Below are positions 29,362-38,057 of a stretch of 64,000 nt of DNA, in pieces. Location of the stretch: assembly GCF_017696275.1 (NCBI RefSeq), contig NZ_JAAORF010000003.1, forward strand, positions 186,001-250,000. The letters run 5' to 3'. This DNA is from Prochlorococcus marinus XMU1405. GTDB taxonomy: Bacteria; Cyanobacteriota; Cyanobacteriia; PCC-6307; Cyanobiaceae. Numbering within the stretch: position 1 is the stretch's first letter; every line of letters starts with the position of its first letter. The notes beneath the pieces are model-generated. The model saw nothing but the letters and a program-made list of their open reading frames with translations. It did no database searches and was not told the origin of the DNA. The position numbers and the translations under genes were made by a program.

Positions 29362-30285
29362 TTGATCTCTTTAATATCGCCATCTGAAGTTAAGAGTCCT
29401 ACCTCAATAGCTATTGGAAGTTTTGATGGCCTTCATGCTGGCCACAGACAATTAATAAAAAGTGTAGTTGAAGAAAATCAATATACCCCAACAATTGCAA
29501 GCTTCTGGCCTCATCCGAGAGAAGTTCTTTACAAAGAGATGCGACTTAGACTTGATCTCCCTAATGAAAAACTATCTATTCTTGAAAATCTGGGGATTGA
29601 ACAATTAGTTCTGATTCCTTTTGATATGGAACTATCCAAATTAAGTGCAGAAAGATTCGTAAGAGATATTTTGATAAATCAACTACAAGCAAAAAACATT
29701 TCTGTAGGTGCTAATTTTAAATTTGGTTTCAGAAGAAGTGGAGATATAAATACAATAAAAAATATGATTAAGGATACAGATATTAAACTAAAAATTATTC
29801 CAATTTTAGAAGACAAGGAAGGTAGAATCAGCAGCAGCAGAATAAGAGATCTATTAGAGAAAAGTGATCTGAAAAATGCTTTCAAAATTCTTAATAGGCC
29901 TTATAGTTTTAATGGAAAGGTTGTTAAAGGTAAAGGAATTGGAAAAAGTATAGGATGGCCTACCGCAAATCTTGAAATAGATGGTAGAAAATTTTTACCA
30001 GGAGAGGGAGTTTACGCATCTTGGACAACCATAGAAAATTCCAACAATAAAATTGAATCTGTTATGAATCTTGGCTCTCAACCAACAATAAATCCTTTAT
30101 TGCCATCTGCAGTTGAAGTTCATTTAATAAATAAAGATATCAATCTATATGGTTTAAATCTATCTGTTGAACCAGTTGAAAAACTTAGATCGCAAATCAA
30201 GTTCAACAATATAGATCAACTTTCTAATCAAATTAAAAAAGATAGAGATAATGCTCTAAAAGTTTTTAAAAACTACAAAAAATAA
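29362..30285 (+). CDS. ribF: Bifunctional riboflavin kinase / FMN adenylyltransferase
   Basis: Makes FMN and then FAD from riboflavin. The N-terminal nucleotidyltransferase has GSFDGLHAGH (19-28) and SSSRIRDLL. The C-terminal kinase has GKVVKGKGIGKSIGWPTANL and GVYASWT. The length of 307 is normal. The start is a TTG and the family N-terminus begins only a few residues later, so it is credible. It is followed 7 bases later by thiE. Confidence 0.95.
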   Translation: MISLISPSEVKSPTSIAIGSFDGLHAGHRQLIKSVVEENQYTPTIASFWPHPREVLYKEMRLRLDLPNEKLSILENLGIEQLVLIPFDMELSKLSAERFVRDILINQLQAKNISVGANFKFGFRRSGDINTIKNMIKDTDIKLKIIPILEDKEGRISSSRIRDLLEKSDLKNAFKILNRPYSFNGKVVKGKGIGKSIGWPTANLEIDGRKFLPGEGVYASWTTIENSNNKIESVMNLGSQPTINPLLPSAVEVHLINKDINLYGLNLSVEPVEKLRSQIKFNNIDQLSNQIKKDRDNALKVFKNYKK

Positions 30286-30292
30286 ATTACAA

Positions 30293-31348
30293 ATGCTGAA
30301 TTCCAATACTAAAGACGCTGAAGATTTAAGAATTTATCAAATTATTGACGCTAATTTAGATAGAGCCAGAGAAGGACTAAGAGTATTAGAGGATTGGGCT
30401 AGATTTGGACTAGGCAAAGAAAAATATGTTGAAAAGATTAAAAATTTTAGACAAATTTTAGGAAAAAATCATTTAGAAGTTTATAAACAATCAAGAAATC
30501 ACATTGAGGATAAATGTAAAGGATTGACTCATCAAGATCAATTCAACAGAAAAACTTCTGAGCAAATTATTAGTTCTAATTCAGCTAGAGTTCAAGAAGC
30601 ATTACGAGTCATAGAAGAATTCTCAAGGGCGCAGAATCATGAACTTTCAAAAATCGCTTCTGAAATTAGATATGAAATTTATACTATTGAAATTGACTTA
30701 TTGAGTTATGGCAAGTTTAAGAAGTCGGAGGAAATATTAAGAGAAAATGATTTATATGTAATCACAGATCAAAAAGACAATTTATTAGAAATAATTGAAG
30801 AGATTTTAATTGCTGGAGTAAGAATTATTCAACATAGATTTAAAACGGGAACTGATCAAGATCATCTTCAAGAAGCAATTCAGATTAAAAATCTATGTAA
30901 AAGATATAATTCTTTGTTTATCGTTAACGATAGAGTTGATATAGCTCTGGCATCTAACGCTGATGGGATTCATCTTGGTCAAGACGATTTAGATTTAAAA
31001 ACCGCAAGAAAACTATTAGGTTTCTCAAAAATTGTCGGTGTAAGTGCAAATAATGCAATTGATATTTCAAATGCTCTTAAAGATGGTTGTGATTACATAG
31101 GAATAGGGCCAGTATTTGAAACTACAACAAAAAAGAATAAAAAACCTTTAGGTATTGAAAATATCAAAACATTAACAAAGGATTTAAATATTCCTTGGTT
31201 TGCTATTGGCGGAATCAAGTCAAATAATATTTCATATTTAAAAAGTAATGGGTTTAAAAAAGTCGCCTTAGTTTCGGAATTAATGAATTCTGAAGATCCT
31301 AAAGAAGACGCTATGATGATTCTAAAAAAATTGTCTCATGAAAATTAG
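30293..31348 (+). CDS. thiE: Thiamine-phosphate synthase, cyanobacterial two-domain form
   Basis: Joins the thiazole and pyrimidine halves of thiamine. The first 140 residues form an extra helical domain found in cyanobacterial ThiE (DANLDRAREGLRVLEDWARF, VQEALRVIEEFSR). The ThiE barrel follows, with LYVITDQ near 157, GIHLGQDDL, YIGIGPVFETTTKKN and WFAIGGI. The length of 351 fits this architecture. The 3' end overlaps thiS by 11 bases. No TPP riboswitch is visible upstream. Confidence 0.95.
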   Translation: MLNSNTKDAEDLRIYQIIDANLDRAREGLRVLEDWARFGLGKEKYVEKIKNFRQILGKNHLEVYKQSRNHIEDKCKGLTHQDQFNRKTSEQIISSNSARVQEALRVIEEFSRAQNHELSKIASEIRYEIYTIEIDLLSYGKFKKSEEILRENDLYVITDQKDNLLEIIEEILIAGVRIIQHRFKTGTDQDHLQEAIQIKNLCKRYNSLFIVNDRVDIALASNADGIHLGQDDLDLKTARKLLGFSKIVGVSANNAIDISNALKDGCDYIGIGPVFETTTKKNKKPLGIENIKTLTKDLNIPWFAIGGIKSNNISYLKSNGFKKVALVSELMNSEDPKEDAMMILKKLSHEN

Positions 31349-31547
31349 GGTAAATGGAGAAGAAAAAAAAATAGAACTTGATAAAGAAAATGCTCTACTA
31401 TCTACAGCTCTTCAACTTATGGGTTATAAACCAAACACAATTGTAGTGGAGTTAAATAATTTAATTATAAATTCAATGAAATGGGAAAAAGTGAAACTTA
31501 AAGATGGGGATAATTTAGAAATAGTTTCAATAGTTGGTGGTGGGTAA
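31338..31547 (+). CDS. thiS: Sulfur carrier protein ThiS
   Basis: Ubiquitin-fold protein that carries sulfur as a thiocarboxylate for thiazole formation. It is 69 residues long and ends in the required Gly-Gly (IVSIVGGG). MKIRVNGEEKKIE is the typical first strand. Its start overlaps the thiE stop region, so the two are coupled. Confidence 0.95.
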   Translation: MKIRVNGEEKKIELDKENALLSTALQLMGYKPNTIVVELNNLIINSMKWEKVKLKDGDNLEIVSIVGGG

Positions 31548-31656
31548 AAGAAAAAACTGATATATCAAAATCTTCATATTTTTTTAAGTTTAAGCTTGAA
31601 ACAATAACCATTTTTTTTCTGTTTTCGTTTTATATTCTTAATACTTAAATATATCA

Positions 31657-31824
31657 ATGAAAGAAAAATTCGATAATAATTCCAGATCTCTTAAATGGGA
31701 ACAAAATGGAGAGTTGGCACACAAAGACCTTTCTGAGTTAATAGAAAGACTAAAAAATGTAGAAAGTGAACATACATCTTCTGAGCTTTCGAGATTAGGT
31801 ACAAAATCAAACACAAAAAATTAA
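31657..31824 (+). CDS. Small hypothetical protein (55 aa)
   Basis: ATG to TAA ORF encoding a charged 55-residue peptide. It begins MKEKFDNNSRSLKWEQNGEL, and its middle (LAHKDLSELIERLKNVESEH) looks like a single amphipathic helix. It has no signal or membrane segment. Read on the plus strand between thiS and larB, it fills an otherwise empty gap, and its amino-acid mix looks like real protein. No family recognised. Confidence 0.55.
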   Translation: MKEKFDNNSRSLKWEQNGELAHKDLSELIERLKNVESEHTSSELSRLGTKSNTKN

Positions 31825-31891
31825 ATTTGTTACTTAGATCTTGTTTTTATGAAAATTTATACCAAATTATAGTTACGGAATATAAAAATAA

Positions 31892-32023
31892 ATGCCTAAA
31901 AGATTTCCAGAGTGGATAAATACAGAAGTCGTAATTAAGGCAATCAAAATGAGAGAGGAAGGAATGCTTTCAAAACAACTTAATTTATGGATAGAAAACC
32001 TGTTAGAAATAGAAAAAAAGTAA
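31892..32023 (+). CDS. Small hypothetical protein (43 aa)
   Basis: ATG to TAA ORF starting MPKRFPEWINTEVVIKAIKM. The composition (Trp, balanced charges, helix-forming residues) is protein-like. It ends 5 bases from the convergent larB end. No domain recognised. It follows the 55-aa ORF on the same strand after 67 bases and may share its transcript. Confidence 0.5.
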   Translation: MPKRFPEWINTEVVIKAIKMREEGMLSKQLNLWIENLLEIEKK

Positions 32024-32028
32024 ATCGA

Positions 32029-32685
32029 CTAGGAAATACTTTTAATAATTCTCAGAGCTGCCATTGCGGCTCCATAACCATTATCTATATTCATAACTGC
32101 AATACCTGGAGAACAACTTGACAACATGCTATTTAAAGCAGTTCCTCCATCCTTGCTAACGCCATAGCCGACTGAGACAGGAACTGCAATTATCGGTTGT
32201 GCAAACAAACCTCCAACAACAGTTGCCAAAGCTCCCTCCATTCCAGCACAAACTATTAATACATCATATTTATTAATCTCCTCTAATTGACTAATTAATC
32301 GATGAAGACCAGCTACTCCAACATCTATAAAGGATTGACAAATCACTCCATAAATTTCAAGAGATAATTGAGCTTCAAGTGTTACTGCCAAATCACTTGA
32401 GCCTCCAGAAATTATGGCAACTTTTTTATTTGTATTTATTTTATTAATATTTTTTCCAATTATTAGGCAATTTGCATCTTCATAGAATCTTGCTTCGGCA
32501 TACAAATCTAAAAGATAATTAGCCTTTTCACTATTAATCCTAGTAATGAAAACAACCTCATTTTTACTTAAAACATTTTCAGATAATCTCTTTAATTGGT
32601 GGATACTTTTATCTTGCCCCCAAATAGCCTCAATGAGTCCAAGTCTCTCTCTCCTTTGAAAATCAAACTTTATATCAAAATTCAT
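32029..32685 (-). CDS. larB: LarB-family pyridinium-3,5-biscarboxylic acid mononucleotide synthase (PurE-like)
   Basis: LarB carboxylates and hydrolyses NaAD in making the nickel-pincer cofactor; older annotations call it NCAIR mutase-like. It has the PurE-like fold signatures AIISGGSSDLAV, FIDVGVAGLHRL, VCAGMEGALATVVGGL and PVSVGYGVSKDGG. At 218 residues it is in range, perhaps short at the N-terminus. It is the last gene of the ispF-TIGR03792-larB run and overlaps its neighbour by 4 bases. The partners LarC and LarE are not in this window. Confidence 0.85.
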   Translation of the reverse strand: MNFDIKFDFQRRERLGLIEAIWGQDKSIHQLKRLSENVLSKNEVVFITRINSEKANYLLDLYAEARFYEDANCLIIGKNINKINTNKKVAIISGGSSDLAVTLEAQLSLEIYGVICQSFIDVGVAGLHRLISQLEEINKYDVLIVCAGMEGALATVVGGLFAQPIIAVPVSVGYGVSKDGGTALNSMLSSCSPGIAVMNIDNGYGAAMAALRIIKSIS

Positions 32686-33128
32686 CTTTGCTTATCTAAC
32701 TCTCCTTCATAAATTAATTTAAAAGGATTTTCTCTTACATTTAGAGCAGTTTTAACATTATCTTCAAATTTCTGTTGGATTACATTTACTTCTTTCATTG
32801 GTATGCTTTTCCATAATTTTTTACTTTTCCAATTCACCAATATTAAAGCTTCTTCTTTTTCTTTATCCCAAAATAATTGTCTTCCCAAAAAACCATCTTG
32901 AGAAGATAACCATGGCTCCCATATTTCTTTTTCAGCATTCAACCATGCTGCTTTTAAATCGGCAGGGACTTTAAGTCTTAATTCCTCTATGACCATTTCA
33001 CCTTGATAATTATCCATAGTAAGAGCTTTTAAATTGGGAATATCAAATTGGAAGATTAAAACTACTAAGCATATTAAAACTAAACAAAATCTTTGAAATT
33101 TTTTTTTCAAATTTAAATTTAATTTCAT
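32682..33128 (-). CDS. TIGR03792-family conserved cyanobacterial protein
   Basis: A 148-residue protein with an N-terminal hydrophobic anchor or signal (about residues 12-28). A compact domain follows: [19 protein letters not shown], then [17 protein letters not shown] and [14 protein letters not shown]. This looks like an antibiotic-monooxygenase-type alpha/beta fold and matches the TIGR03792 family as I know it. Function unknown. It overlaps both neighbours by 4 bases, so it is tightly coupled to ispF and larB. Confidence 0.75.
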   Translation of the reverse strand: MKLNLNLKKKFQRFCLVLICLVVLIFQFDIPNLKALTMDNYQGEMVIEELRLKVPADLKAAWLNAEKEIWEPWLSSQDGFLGRQLFWDKEKEEALILVNWKSKKLWKSIPMKEVNVIQQKFEDNVKTALNVRENPFKLIYEGELDKQR

Positions 33129-33625
33129 TTTTTCTCAAGTAGTACTACTGAATGGCAACTTATACCCTCTTCTCTTCCTTCTGGACCCAATTTTTCATTA
33201 GTAGTTGCTTTAATACCAATTAAATTTTCATCAATATTTAAGATCTCAGAAATGTTTTTTTTCATTAGTTTTATATGTGGCATCATTTTGGGTCTTTCAG
33301 CGACAAGAACACTATCAATATTATTTATTTCCCAACCATCTTGTCTTATAAAGTCAATTACTTTTGATAACAAAAACAAACTATCAGCATTTTTCCATTT
33401 TTCATCGGATGGGGGGAAATACTTTCCTATGTCTCCCAGCGATAATGCACCCAATAATGCATCCATTATTGAGTGACTTAAAACATCAGCATCACTATGA
33501 CCATCCAATCCTAAATTTTCAGGATGATGCAATTTCACACCTCCAATAATTAAATCTCTATCCTCTACTAATCTGTGAATATCGTATCCATTTCCGATGC
33601 GAAACTTTGGAAAATTATTAGTCAT
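33125..33625 (-). CDS. ispF: 2-C-methyl-D-erythritol 2,4-cyclodiphosphate synthase
   Basis: MEP-pathway enzyme of isoprenoid synthesis. The zinc ligands are visible: Asp15 and His17 in GYDIHRL, and His51 in [27 protein letters not shown] is the CDP-binding region. The length of 166 is standard. Its first codons ([10 protein letters not shown]) are echoed at the end of trmD 1.3 kb away, across a one-gene islet; this is described as a finding. Confidence 0.96.
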   Translation of the reverse strand: MTNNFPKFRIGNGYDIHRLVEDRDLIIGGVKLHHPENLGLDGHSDADVLSHSIMDALLGALSLGDIGKYFPPSDEKWKNADSLFLLSKVIDFIRQDGWEINNIDSVLVAERPKMMPHIKLMKKNISEILNIDENLIGIKATTNEKLGPEGREEGISCHSVVLLEKK

Positions 33626-33643
33626 GCTTCCTAAATTCTCTTA
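33578..33643. repeat. Islet boundary repeat, ispF side
   Basis: Imperfect direct repeat of 34951-35014. It spans the first codons of ispF and the 18 bases upstream of its ATG. On the minus strand it reads AAG AGA ATT TAG, 5 bases, then ATG of ispF, which looks like a former trmD end (Lys-Arg-Ile-stop) tightly joined to ispF. The ispF-coding part is about 77% identical to the other copy, and the outer 9 bases (ATTCTCTTA on the plus strand) are identical. Confidence 0.65.
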
Positions 33644-33792
33644 TCACATAAATCTTACAGTTTAAACCTATAAACACTCCTAAGAAATGATTATTATCTA
33701 AACACTATAGCAAACTTAATAATAAGTTTTTTAAATAACAATAAAAACATCAGCGGTAATATCTATAATTTTTTTTAGATTGTTTGCTAGAA

Positions 33793-34608
33793 ATGAAATT
33801 TATAGATTCTTTGAAGGTAGCAACAAAAGAATTTATAAGAAATTTTGAGGATGATAAAGATAAGGTTCAACCTCCTTATGGAAATCAATATAATTCAAGA
33901 ACCTCCCAAAAAACATCAAACACTATTGCAAATTTAATAATGCAAACAGACAATGATATTTTTGAGAACATTAAAATTTTTGACCAAAAAAGAAGGATTA
34001 AATTTCCTCATGCATTTTCTGCAGATTGGATAGATATGCTTTATTTGATAGGAGTATTAAAATTAACTACTCCAAAAAAAATTGTGGAATTAGGCAGTGG
34101 AGTTAGTACTTGTGCAATTGCAAGTGTTCTTTCCAAATTAAATTATAAAAGTGAATTTATTTCTCTTGATGATTCAAAAGAATGGGGAGACTTAACAGAT
34201 TCATTAATTAATTCATTAATTTCATTTCAAAACTGCACATACAAACAAGTTATTTCCCCTGTAAAAAAATATAAAGTTAACAATATAGATACACTCGGTT
34301 ATGAACATTATCCTCAAGGATTCTGGGATTTTATTTTGATTGATGGTCCACCTCTTGATAAAGCAAATTGCTCATTAGATCCGATAAGATCAAATTCAAT
34401 TACTGACCAAACAATAATTCAAATAGATGGAAGAAACTATAATGTAAAATATTTGTCTGAATGCCTTAAGGTAAGTAAAGATTCTGACTGGAAAAGATAT
34501 AGATTTGCCTACCCCTGCGATGATACTATTTTTATAAATGTCAAAAATAGAAATTTTTCTGAATTCCTTTCATTATTTAAAGGTTCTTTAAATGACTCTC
34601 TGCTTTAA
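33793..34608 (+). CDS. Class I SAM-dependent methyltransferase-like protein (single-gene islet)
   Basis: About 271 residues from the ATG; a TTG three codons upstream at 33784 is an alternative start. A Rossmann SAM motif IVELGSGVSTCAI lies about 100 residues in. FISLDDSKEW is the acidic strand and FWDFILIDGPPL a late strand typical of predicted O-methyltransferases. Substrate unknown. It is on the opposite strand from ispF and trmD, with AT-rich flanks of 158 and 327 bases. It lies between the two imperfect repeats, so it looks like an acquired gene inserted into an older trmD-ispF operon. Confidence 0.65.
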   Translation: MKFIDSLKVATKEFIRNFEDDKDKVQPPYGNQYNSRTSQKTSNTIANLIMQTDNDIFENIKIFDQKRRIKFPHAFSADWIDMLYLIGVLKLTTPKKIVELGSGVSTCAIASVLSKLNYKSEFISLDDSKEWGDLTDSLINSLISFQNCTYKQVISPVKKYKVNNIDTLGYEHYPQGFWDFILIDGPPLDKANCSLDPIRSNSITDQTIIQIDGRNYNVKYLSECLKVSKDSDWKRYRFAYPCDDTIFINVKNRNFSEFLSLFKGSLNDSLL

Positions 34609-34935
34609 AATTTTTGCAGTCTAAAACTTTTATCATAGAAAATTAAATTAATTATCTAAGTAAATAAGCTAAATGATTTTTCTAGTCTAAAAATAATCTT
34701 TATTGATGTAGTTAATTAAACAATCTTACTTTTTAGAATTATATTGCAGATAATATTCAATTATTTTTCTTAATTTAGAAAAAAAATTTTTATTATTTAT
34801 ATTTATTATTTAAATTTTCCCTTTTTAGATAATTATCTGTAACTTTATTGTGATTTGTAATTTCTGGTTCGTTTGAAGAAACTTAATCTGTGACCCATCT
34901 GTAATTTGTATATTACCACAAGAACCCAGTTATAA
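34609..34935. other. AT-rich non-coding flank of the islet
   Basis: A 327-base gap between the convergent methyltransferase gene and trmD, with long A/T runs near 34770-34820. No ORF, tRNA or clear terminator hairpin. The 10-mer TAATCTGTGA near 34886 also occurs near 33569 in early ispF codons, which may be a further ispF remnant or chance. Confidence 0.5.
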
Positions 34936-35718
34936 CTACCAATCAGGGTAAATGTCGTATTCATTACCTATTCTAAATTTCATGAATTGATTATATTCTT
35001 TTATTATTCTCTTACTTTGTGGGGATTTTTTGTAGTTTTCATTTGAAATTAAGTCGCTTCTTCTCTCCAATGTTCTTTCAATACTTTTTCGTTTTCTCCA
35101 TGATTTAATCTCTTCATGATTACCGCTTACTAAAATATCTGGCACTTTCATATCTTTAAAAGTTAACGGCCTCGTATATTGAGGATATTCCAATAAAGAA
35201 GCATTATGACTCTCATCAACTAAGGAGTCTGGATCACCAAGAGTTCCTGGTAATAATCTAGTCAAGCCATTAATTATTGAGATAGCGGGTATTTCACCCC
35301 CAGAAAGTACGTAATCGCCAATCGATATCTCTTCATCAGCTAACCGCCTAATCCTCTCATCAAAACCTTCATATTGACCACAAATAATTATTATTTGATT
35401 CAAAGTGGACCATCTCGCAAGATCCTTTTGCTTTAAGACTTTACCCTGTGGGGTCATCAACAAAGTTTTACTTTTAGGTGATTTTTTAATTGATTCATAT
35501 GCTTTATATATAGGTTCAGGTTTTAGTACCATTCCTGCTCCTCCTCCATAAGGCTTATCATCTACTTGTCTGTAAGAACCTTCACCATATTCTCTCAAAT
35601 CATGTAAATTTAGATCGATCAAATTCTTATCTAAAGCTCTTGTTATAACCCCTAAATTATTTATTAATTCAAAAGCTTTAGGGAACAATGTAATTACATC
35701 AAAATTAAAACTACTCAT
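34936..35718 (-). CDS. trmD: tRNA (guanine-N1)-methyltransferase TrmD with acquired C-terminal tail
   Basis: Methylates G37 of tRNAs to prevent frameshifting. The SPOUT-fold signatures are [35 protein letters not shown] and [10 protein letters not shown], with the trefoil-knot loop intact. The last 22 of 260 residues, after KRI at 236-238, do not look like TrmD. They contain [10 protein letters not shown], nearly the same as the start of IspF. The tail is probably read-through into an ispF remnant after the islet inserted. It starts directly after era ends (0 bases between). Confidence 0.95.
   Translation of the reverse strand: MSSFNFDVITLFPKAFELINNLGVITRALDKNLIDLNLHDLREYGEGSYRQVDDKPYGGGAGMVLKPEPIYKAYESIKKSPKSKTLLMTPQGKVLKQKDLARWSTLNQIIIICGQYEGFDERIRRLADEEISIGDYVLSGGEIPAISIINGLTRLLPGTLGDPDSLVDESHNASLLEYPQYTRPLTFKDMKVPDILVSGNHEEIKSWRKRKSIERTLERRSDLISNENYKKSPQSKRIIKEYNQFMKFRIGNEYDIYPDW
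34951..35014. repeat. Islet boundary repeat, trmD side (ispF 5' remnant inside trmD)
   Basis: Partner of the repeat at 33578-33643. On the minus strand it encodes the TrmD tail with [11 protein letters not shown], matching Isp[12 protein letters not shown] in 9 of 10 residues over KFRIGN-x-YDI. The place of the ispF ATG is no longer an ATG, and the TAG seen in the other copy is replaced by sense codons. Confidence 0.65.
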
Positions 35719-36630
35719 CTAGAAATCTTCCTCATAACCAAACTCAATTAACCTTGATTCTTTTTTTCTCCAATTTGGAACAACTTTCACAAACAACTCT
35801 AGGTGAACTGGACCATCAATTAATTTTGTCATATTTGATCTTGCTGACTGACCAATCATTTTTAACATTGAACCTTTCTTTCCAATGAGAATGCCTTTTT
35901 GAGTGGACCTTTCAACAATAATGGTAGCCAAAATAGCTGTAAAAACTTTTCCATTTTTCCTTTTCATTTCCTCCCTCTTTTCTATCTTTACTGCGACACT
36001 ATGAGGTACTTCTTCTCTTGTATTTTTTAATACCTGTTCTCTTACTAAATCAGATAATAAGTTATCTAATGGTTGGTCGCAAATCGTCTCTTCGCCATAA
36101 AGCTTTGGTCCCTCAGGAAGAAAATTAAAAGCCATGTCGACTAGTTCAGAACATCCTTCTCCTTGAGAAGCACTTACAACTTGAAAGTTTCTATTAATTC
36201 CAAAAAATCTTCTATATTGATTTAATCGTAAATTCCTAAATTCTTTATTAACCAAATCCCACTTATTTAATGCAACAATAAACTCAGTTTTATTTGCGAG
36301 TAGAAAGTTCAAAATATATTCATCACCTCTACCAGGTTCTTCACTTGAATCAATTACAAAAATTACCATATCAACTCCATTAATTGCAGATTTTGCGTTT
36401 TTTACTAATATCTCTCCAAGTCGATGATGAGGTTTATGAACACCTGGCGTATCAACAAAAATTATTTGCCCATTGACTGTAGTAAGTATTCCTTTTAGTT
36501 TATTTCTAGTAGTTTGCGCTATTGGAGAAGTAATTGTTATTTTTTCTCCAATCAATTTATTTATTAAAGTAGATTTACCCACATTTGGCCTTCCTAGTAA
36601 AGTTACAAACCCAGATCTATAATTGGCCAA
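35719..36630 (-). CDS. era: GTPase Era
   Basis: Essential GTPase that binds the 3' end of 16S rRNA during 30S assembly. The G motifs are clear: GRPNVGKST (13-21), FVDTPGVHKPHH, LNKWDLV and SASQGEG. The C-terminal KH domain contains ERSTQKGILIGKKGSMLKMI. The length of 303 is normal. It is followed immediately by trmD. Confidence 0.97.
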   Translation of the reverse strand: MANYRSGFVTLLGRPNVGKSTLINKLIGEKITITSPIAQTTRNKLKGILTTVNGQIIFVDTPGVHKPHHRLGEILVKNAKSAINGVDMVIFVIDSSEEPGRGDEYILNFLLANKTEFIVALNKWDLVNKEFRNLRLNQYRRFFGINRNFQVVSASQGEGCSELVDMAFNFLPEGPKLYGEETICDQPLDNLLSDLVREQVLKNTREEVPHSVAVKIEKREEMKRKNGKVFTAILATIIVERSTQKGILIGKKGSMLKMIGQSARSNMTKLIDGPVHLELFVKVVPNWRKKESRLIEFGYEEDF

Positions 36631-36668
36631 AGACTTTTAATGCATCAATAATAAAATTCTGATCAAAA

Positions 36669-37196
36669 ATGGAAAAAAAAACCATAAATTTAAAAGAAGC
36701 TTCTTTCACTCAAGCAATAAACATATCAGCACAATGGTGCAAAGAGTGGGGTGAAGATTTACTCAGCGAAGAGGTTTTAGCAGATAGAATCGCAGAGCTA
36801 ACTAAAACAAGAAATGGACTTAGAGGATTTTTTGCATACGCTTTATCAGATAAAGATTGTTTTTTGTTAGATAAACTTCCTTTTTCTCTAATTTACAAAC
36901 TGAACGAAGGTGGTGATGCTGTAACAGAAATAGTAGTAAAAAATTTAATAATGAGTTCCGCTCAAATTATTATTCATCGAAGAGATAATAATCATGAATA
37001 TGAGATTTCATCGGAAAACATTTCAGATAGATGTAAGGCTATTTTAAGATTGCTAGAAACTAAGTCAGTTACAAAGTCTGTCAATCAAGTTCTTGGAGAC
37101 TTAGATGATATGGGCAATAGTTTTGATAATTCAGTAAAGTATGACTCAGAGCAAAAGGAATTTATAAAAAAACAAATTCGTGATATAGCCCATTAA
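36669..37196 (+). CDS. Conserved hypothetical protein
   Basis: A 175-residue soluble protein divergent from era (38 bases between starts). The N-terminal 110 residues look globular: AINISAQWCKEWGEDLLSEE, GLRGFFAYALSDKDCFLLD, and the strand pair EIVVKNLIMSSAQIIIHRR. The last 35 residues are charged and acidic. No membrane helix or signal. I do not recognise the family. A hairpin follows its stop. Confidence 0.6.
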   Translation: MEKKTINLKEASFTQAINISAQWCKEWGEDLLSEEVLADRIAELTKTRNGLRGFFAYALSDKDCFLLDKLPFSLIYKLNEGGDAVTEIVVKNLIMSSAQIIIHRRDNNHEYEISSENISDRCKAILRLLETKSVTKSVNQVLGDLDDMGNSFDNSVKYDSEQKEFIKKQIRDIAH

Positions 37197-37200
37197 AAAA

Positions 37201-37223
37201 GCGTAGAAATAAATCTACGCTTT
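37201..37223. terminator. Bidirectional hairpin terminator
   Basis: GCGTAGA (37201-37207) and TCTACGC (37214-37220) form a perfect 7-bp stem with a 6-base loop. It is preceded by A residues and followed by TTT. It lies 4 bases past the stop of the plus-strand gene and 25 bases from the end of the opposing gene, so it can serve both. Confidence 0.75.
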
Positions 37224-37247
37224 AGACTAGTTATTTAAATAATGTGT

Positions 37248-37985
37248 TTAGTCTCTTCTTCCACCGCCTTGAAGTGCAATCATTAATCTCAATATAAAAA
37301 CAAAAAGATTTATATAAGTTAAATACATACCCAAAGCTCCTGCAAGGTATTGATCGTCATTATATCTTCTTGGCATTGTATAGAAATCAACAAAAGACAT
37401 TGCAACAAATAAGACAGTTCCAAATCCTGCAATTATCAATTCGAGTCCTGAACCTCCAAAAACTCCTGGAGCAAAGAATCCTCCAATTAATTGGACAAAC
37501 ATTGCTATAAGCAGACCTATCAATCCAAGACCAACAACACCGCTTAGTGCTTGACCTACACTATCACTCATTCTTTGGCCAGTGTAAGAGGCAATAACGA
37601 AAGTTATACCAGTAGCTAAGGCAGCTGTTCCAACCGAACCAATACCAATTGTTCCTATTGCTAAAGCAACTATTCCACTTAAGGTGAATCCAGTTAACAA
37701 ACTAAATCCTGTCAACAAGGGTAGGGCCTTCGCATTATTTGCATTATTTGCAGCACTTGTGGCTATAAAAAACAAAATCAATTCTGCAATTAAAGCAACT
37801 ATTGATAGAGGCTGGAAAAGCCCAGGATTTGTTGCTATGAGTGAGACACCTGCTAAAACGCCTAAAGAAGTTAGAACCATACCTCCACCAACGTAAGGTA
37901 AAGCTTTTTGAACAACATTAGGTCCAACAATTGAACTAGTTTGTGCTTCACGAATAGCTTGATTGAAATTACTACTTGCTGGCAT
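37248..37985 (-). CDS. Bax inhibitor-1/YccA-family membrane protein
   Basis: Seven hydrophobic segments fill residues 30-240, with short loops. Near the C-terminus are FVDFYTMPRRYNDDQYLAGALGMYLTYINLFVFIL segments (quoted only to locate them), where the acidic YNDD region is typical of BI-1/YbhL proteins. Members are linked to calcium leak and FtsH interaction in other organisms; here the role is unknown. The length of 245 fits. It lies downstream of phoH. Confidence 0.85.
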   Translation of the reverse strand: MPASSNFNQAIREAQTSSIVGPNVVQKALPYVGGGMVLTSLGVLAGVSLIATNPGLFQPLSIVALIAELILFFIATSAANNANNAKALPLLTGFSLLTGFTLSGIVALAIGTIGIGSVGTAALATGITFVIASYTGQRMSDSVGQALSGVVGLGLIGLLIAMFVQLIGGFFAPGVFGGSGLELIIAGFGTVLFVAMSFVDFYTMPRRYNDDQYLAGALGMYLTYINLFVFILRLMIALQGGGRRD

Positions 37986-38057
37986 TTTTTTTTTAAATAT
38001 GGACTTATTCTACTCGATTTTTAAAATTTCAGGGTACGGATCTCCAGAGTTATGAAG

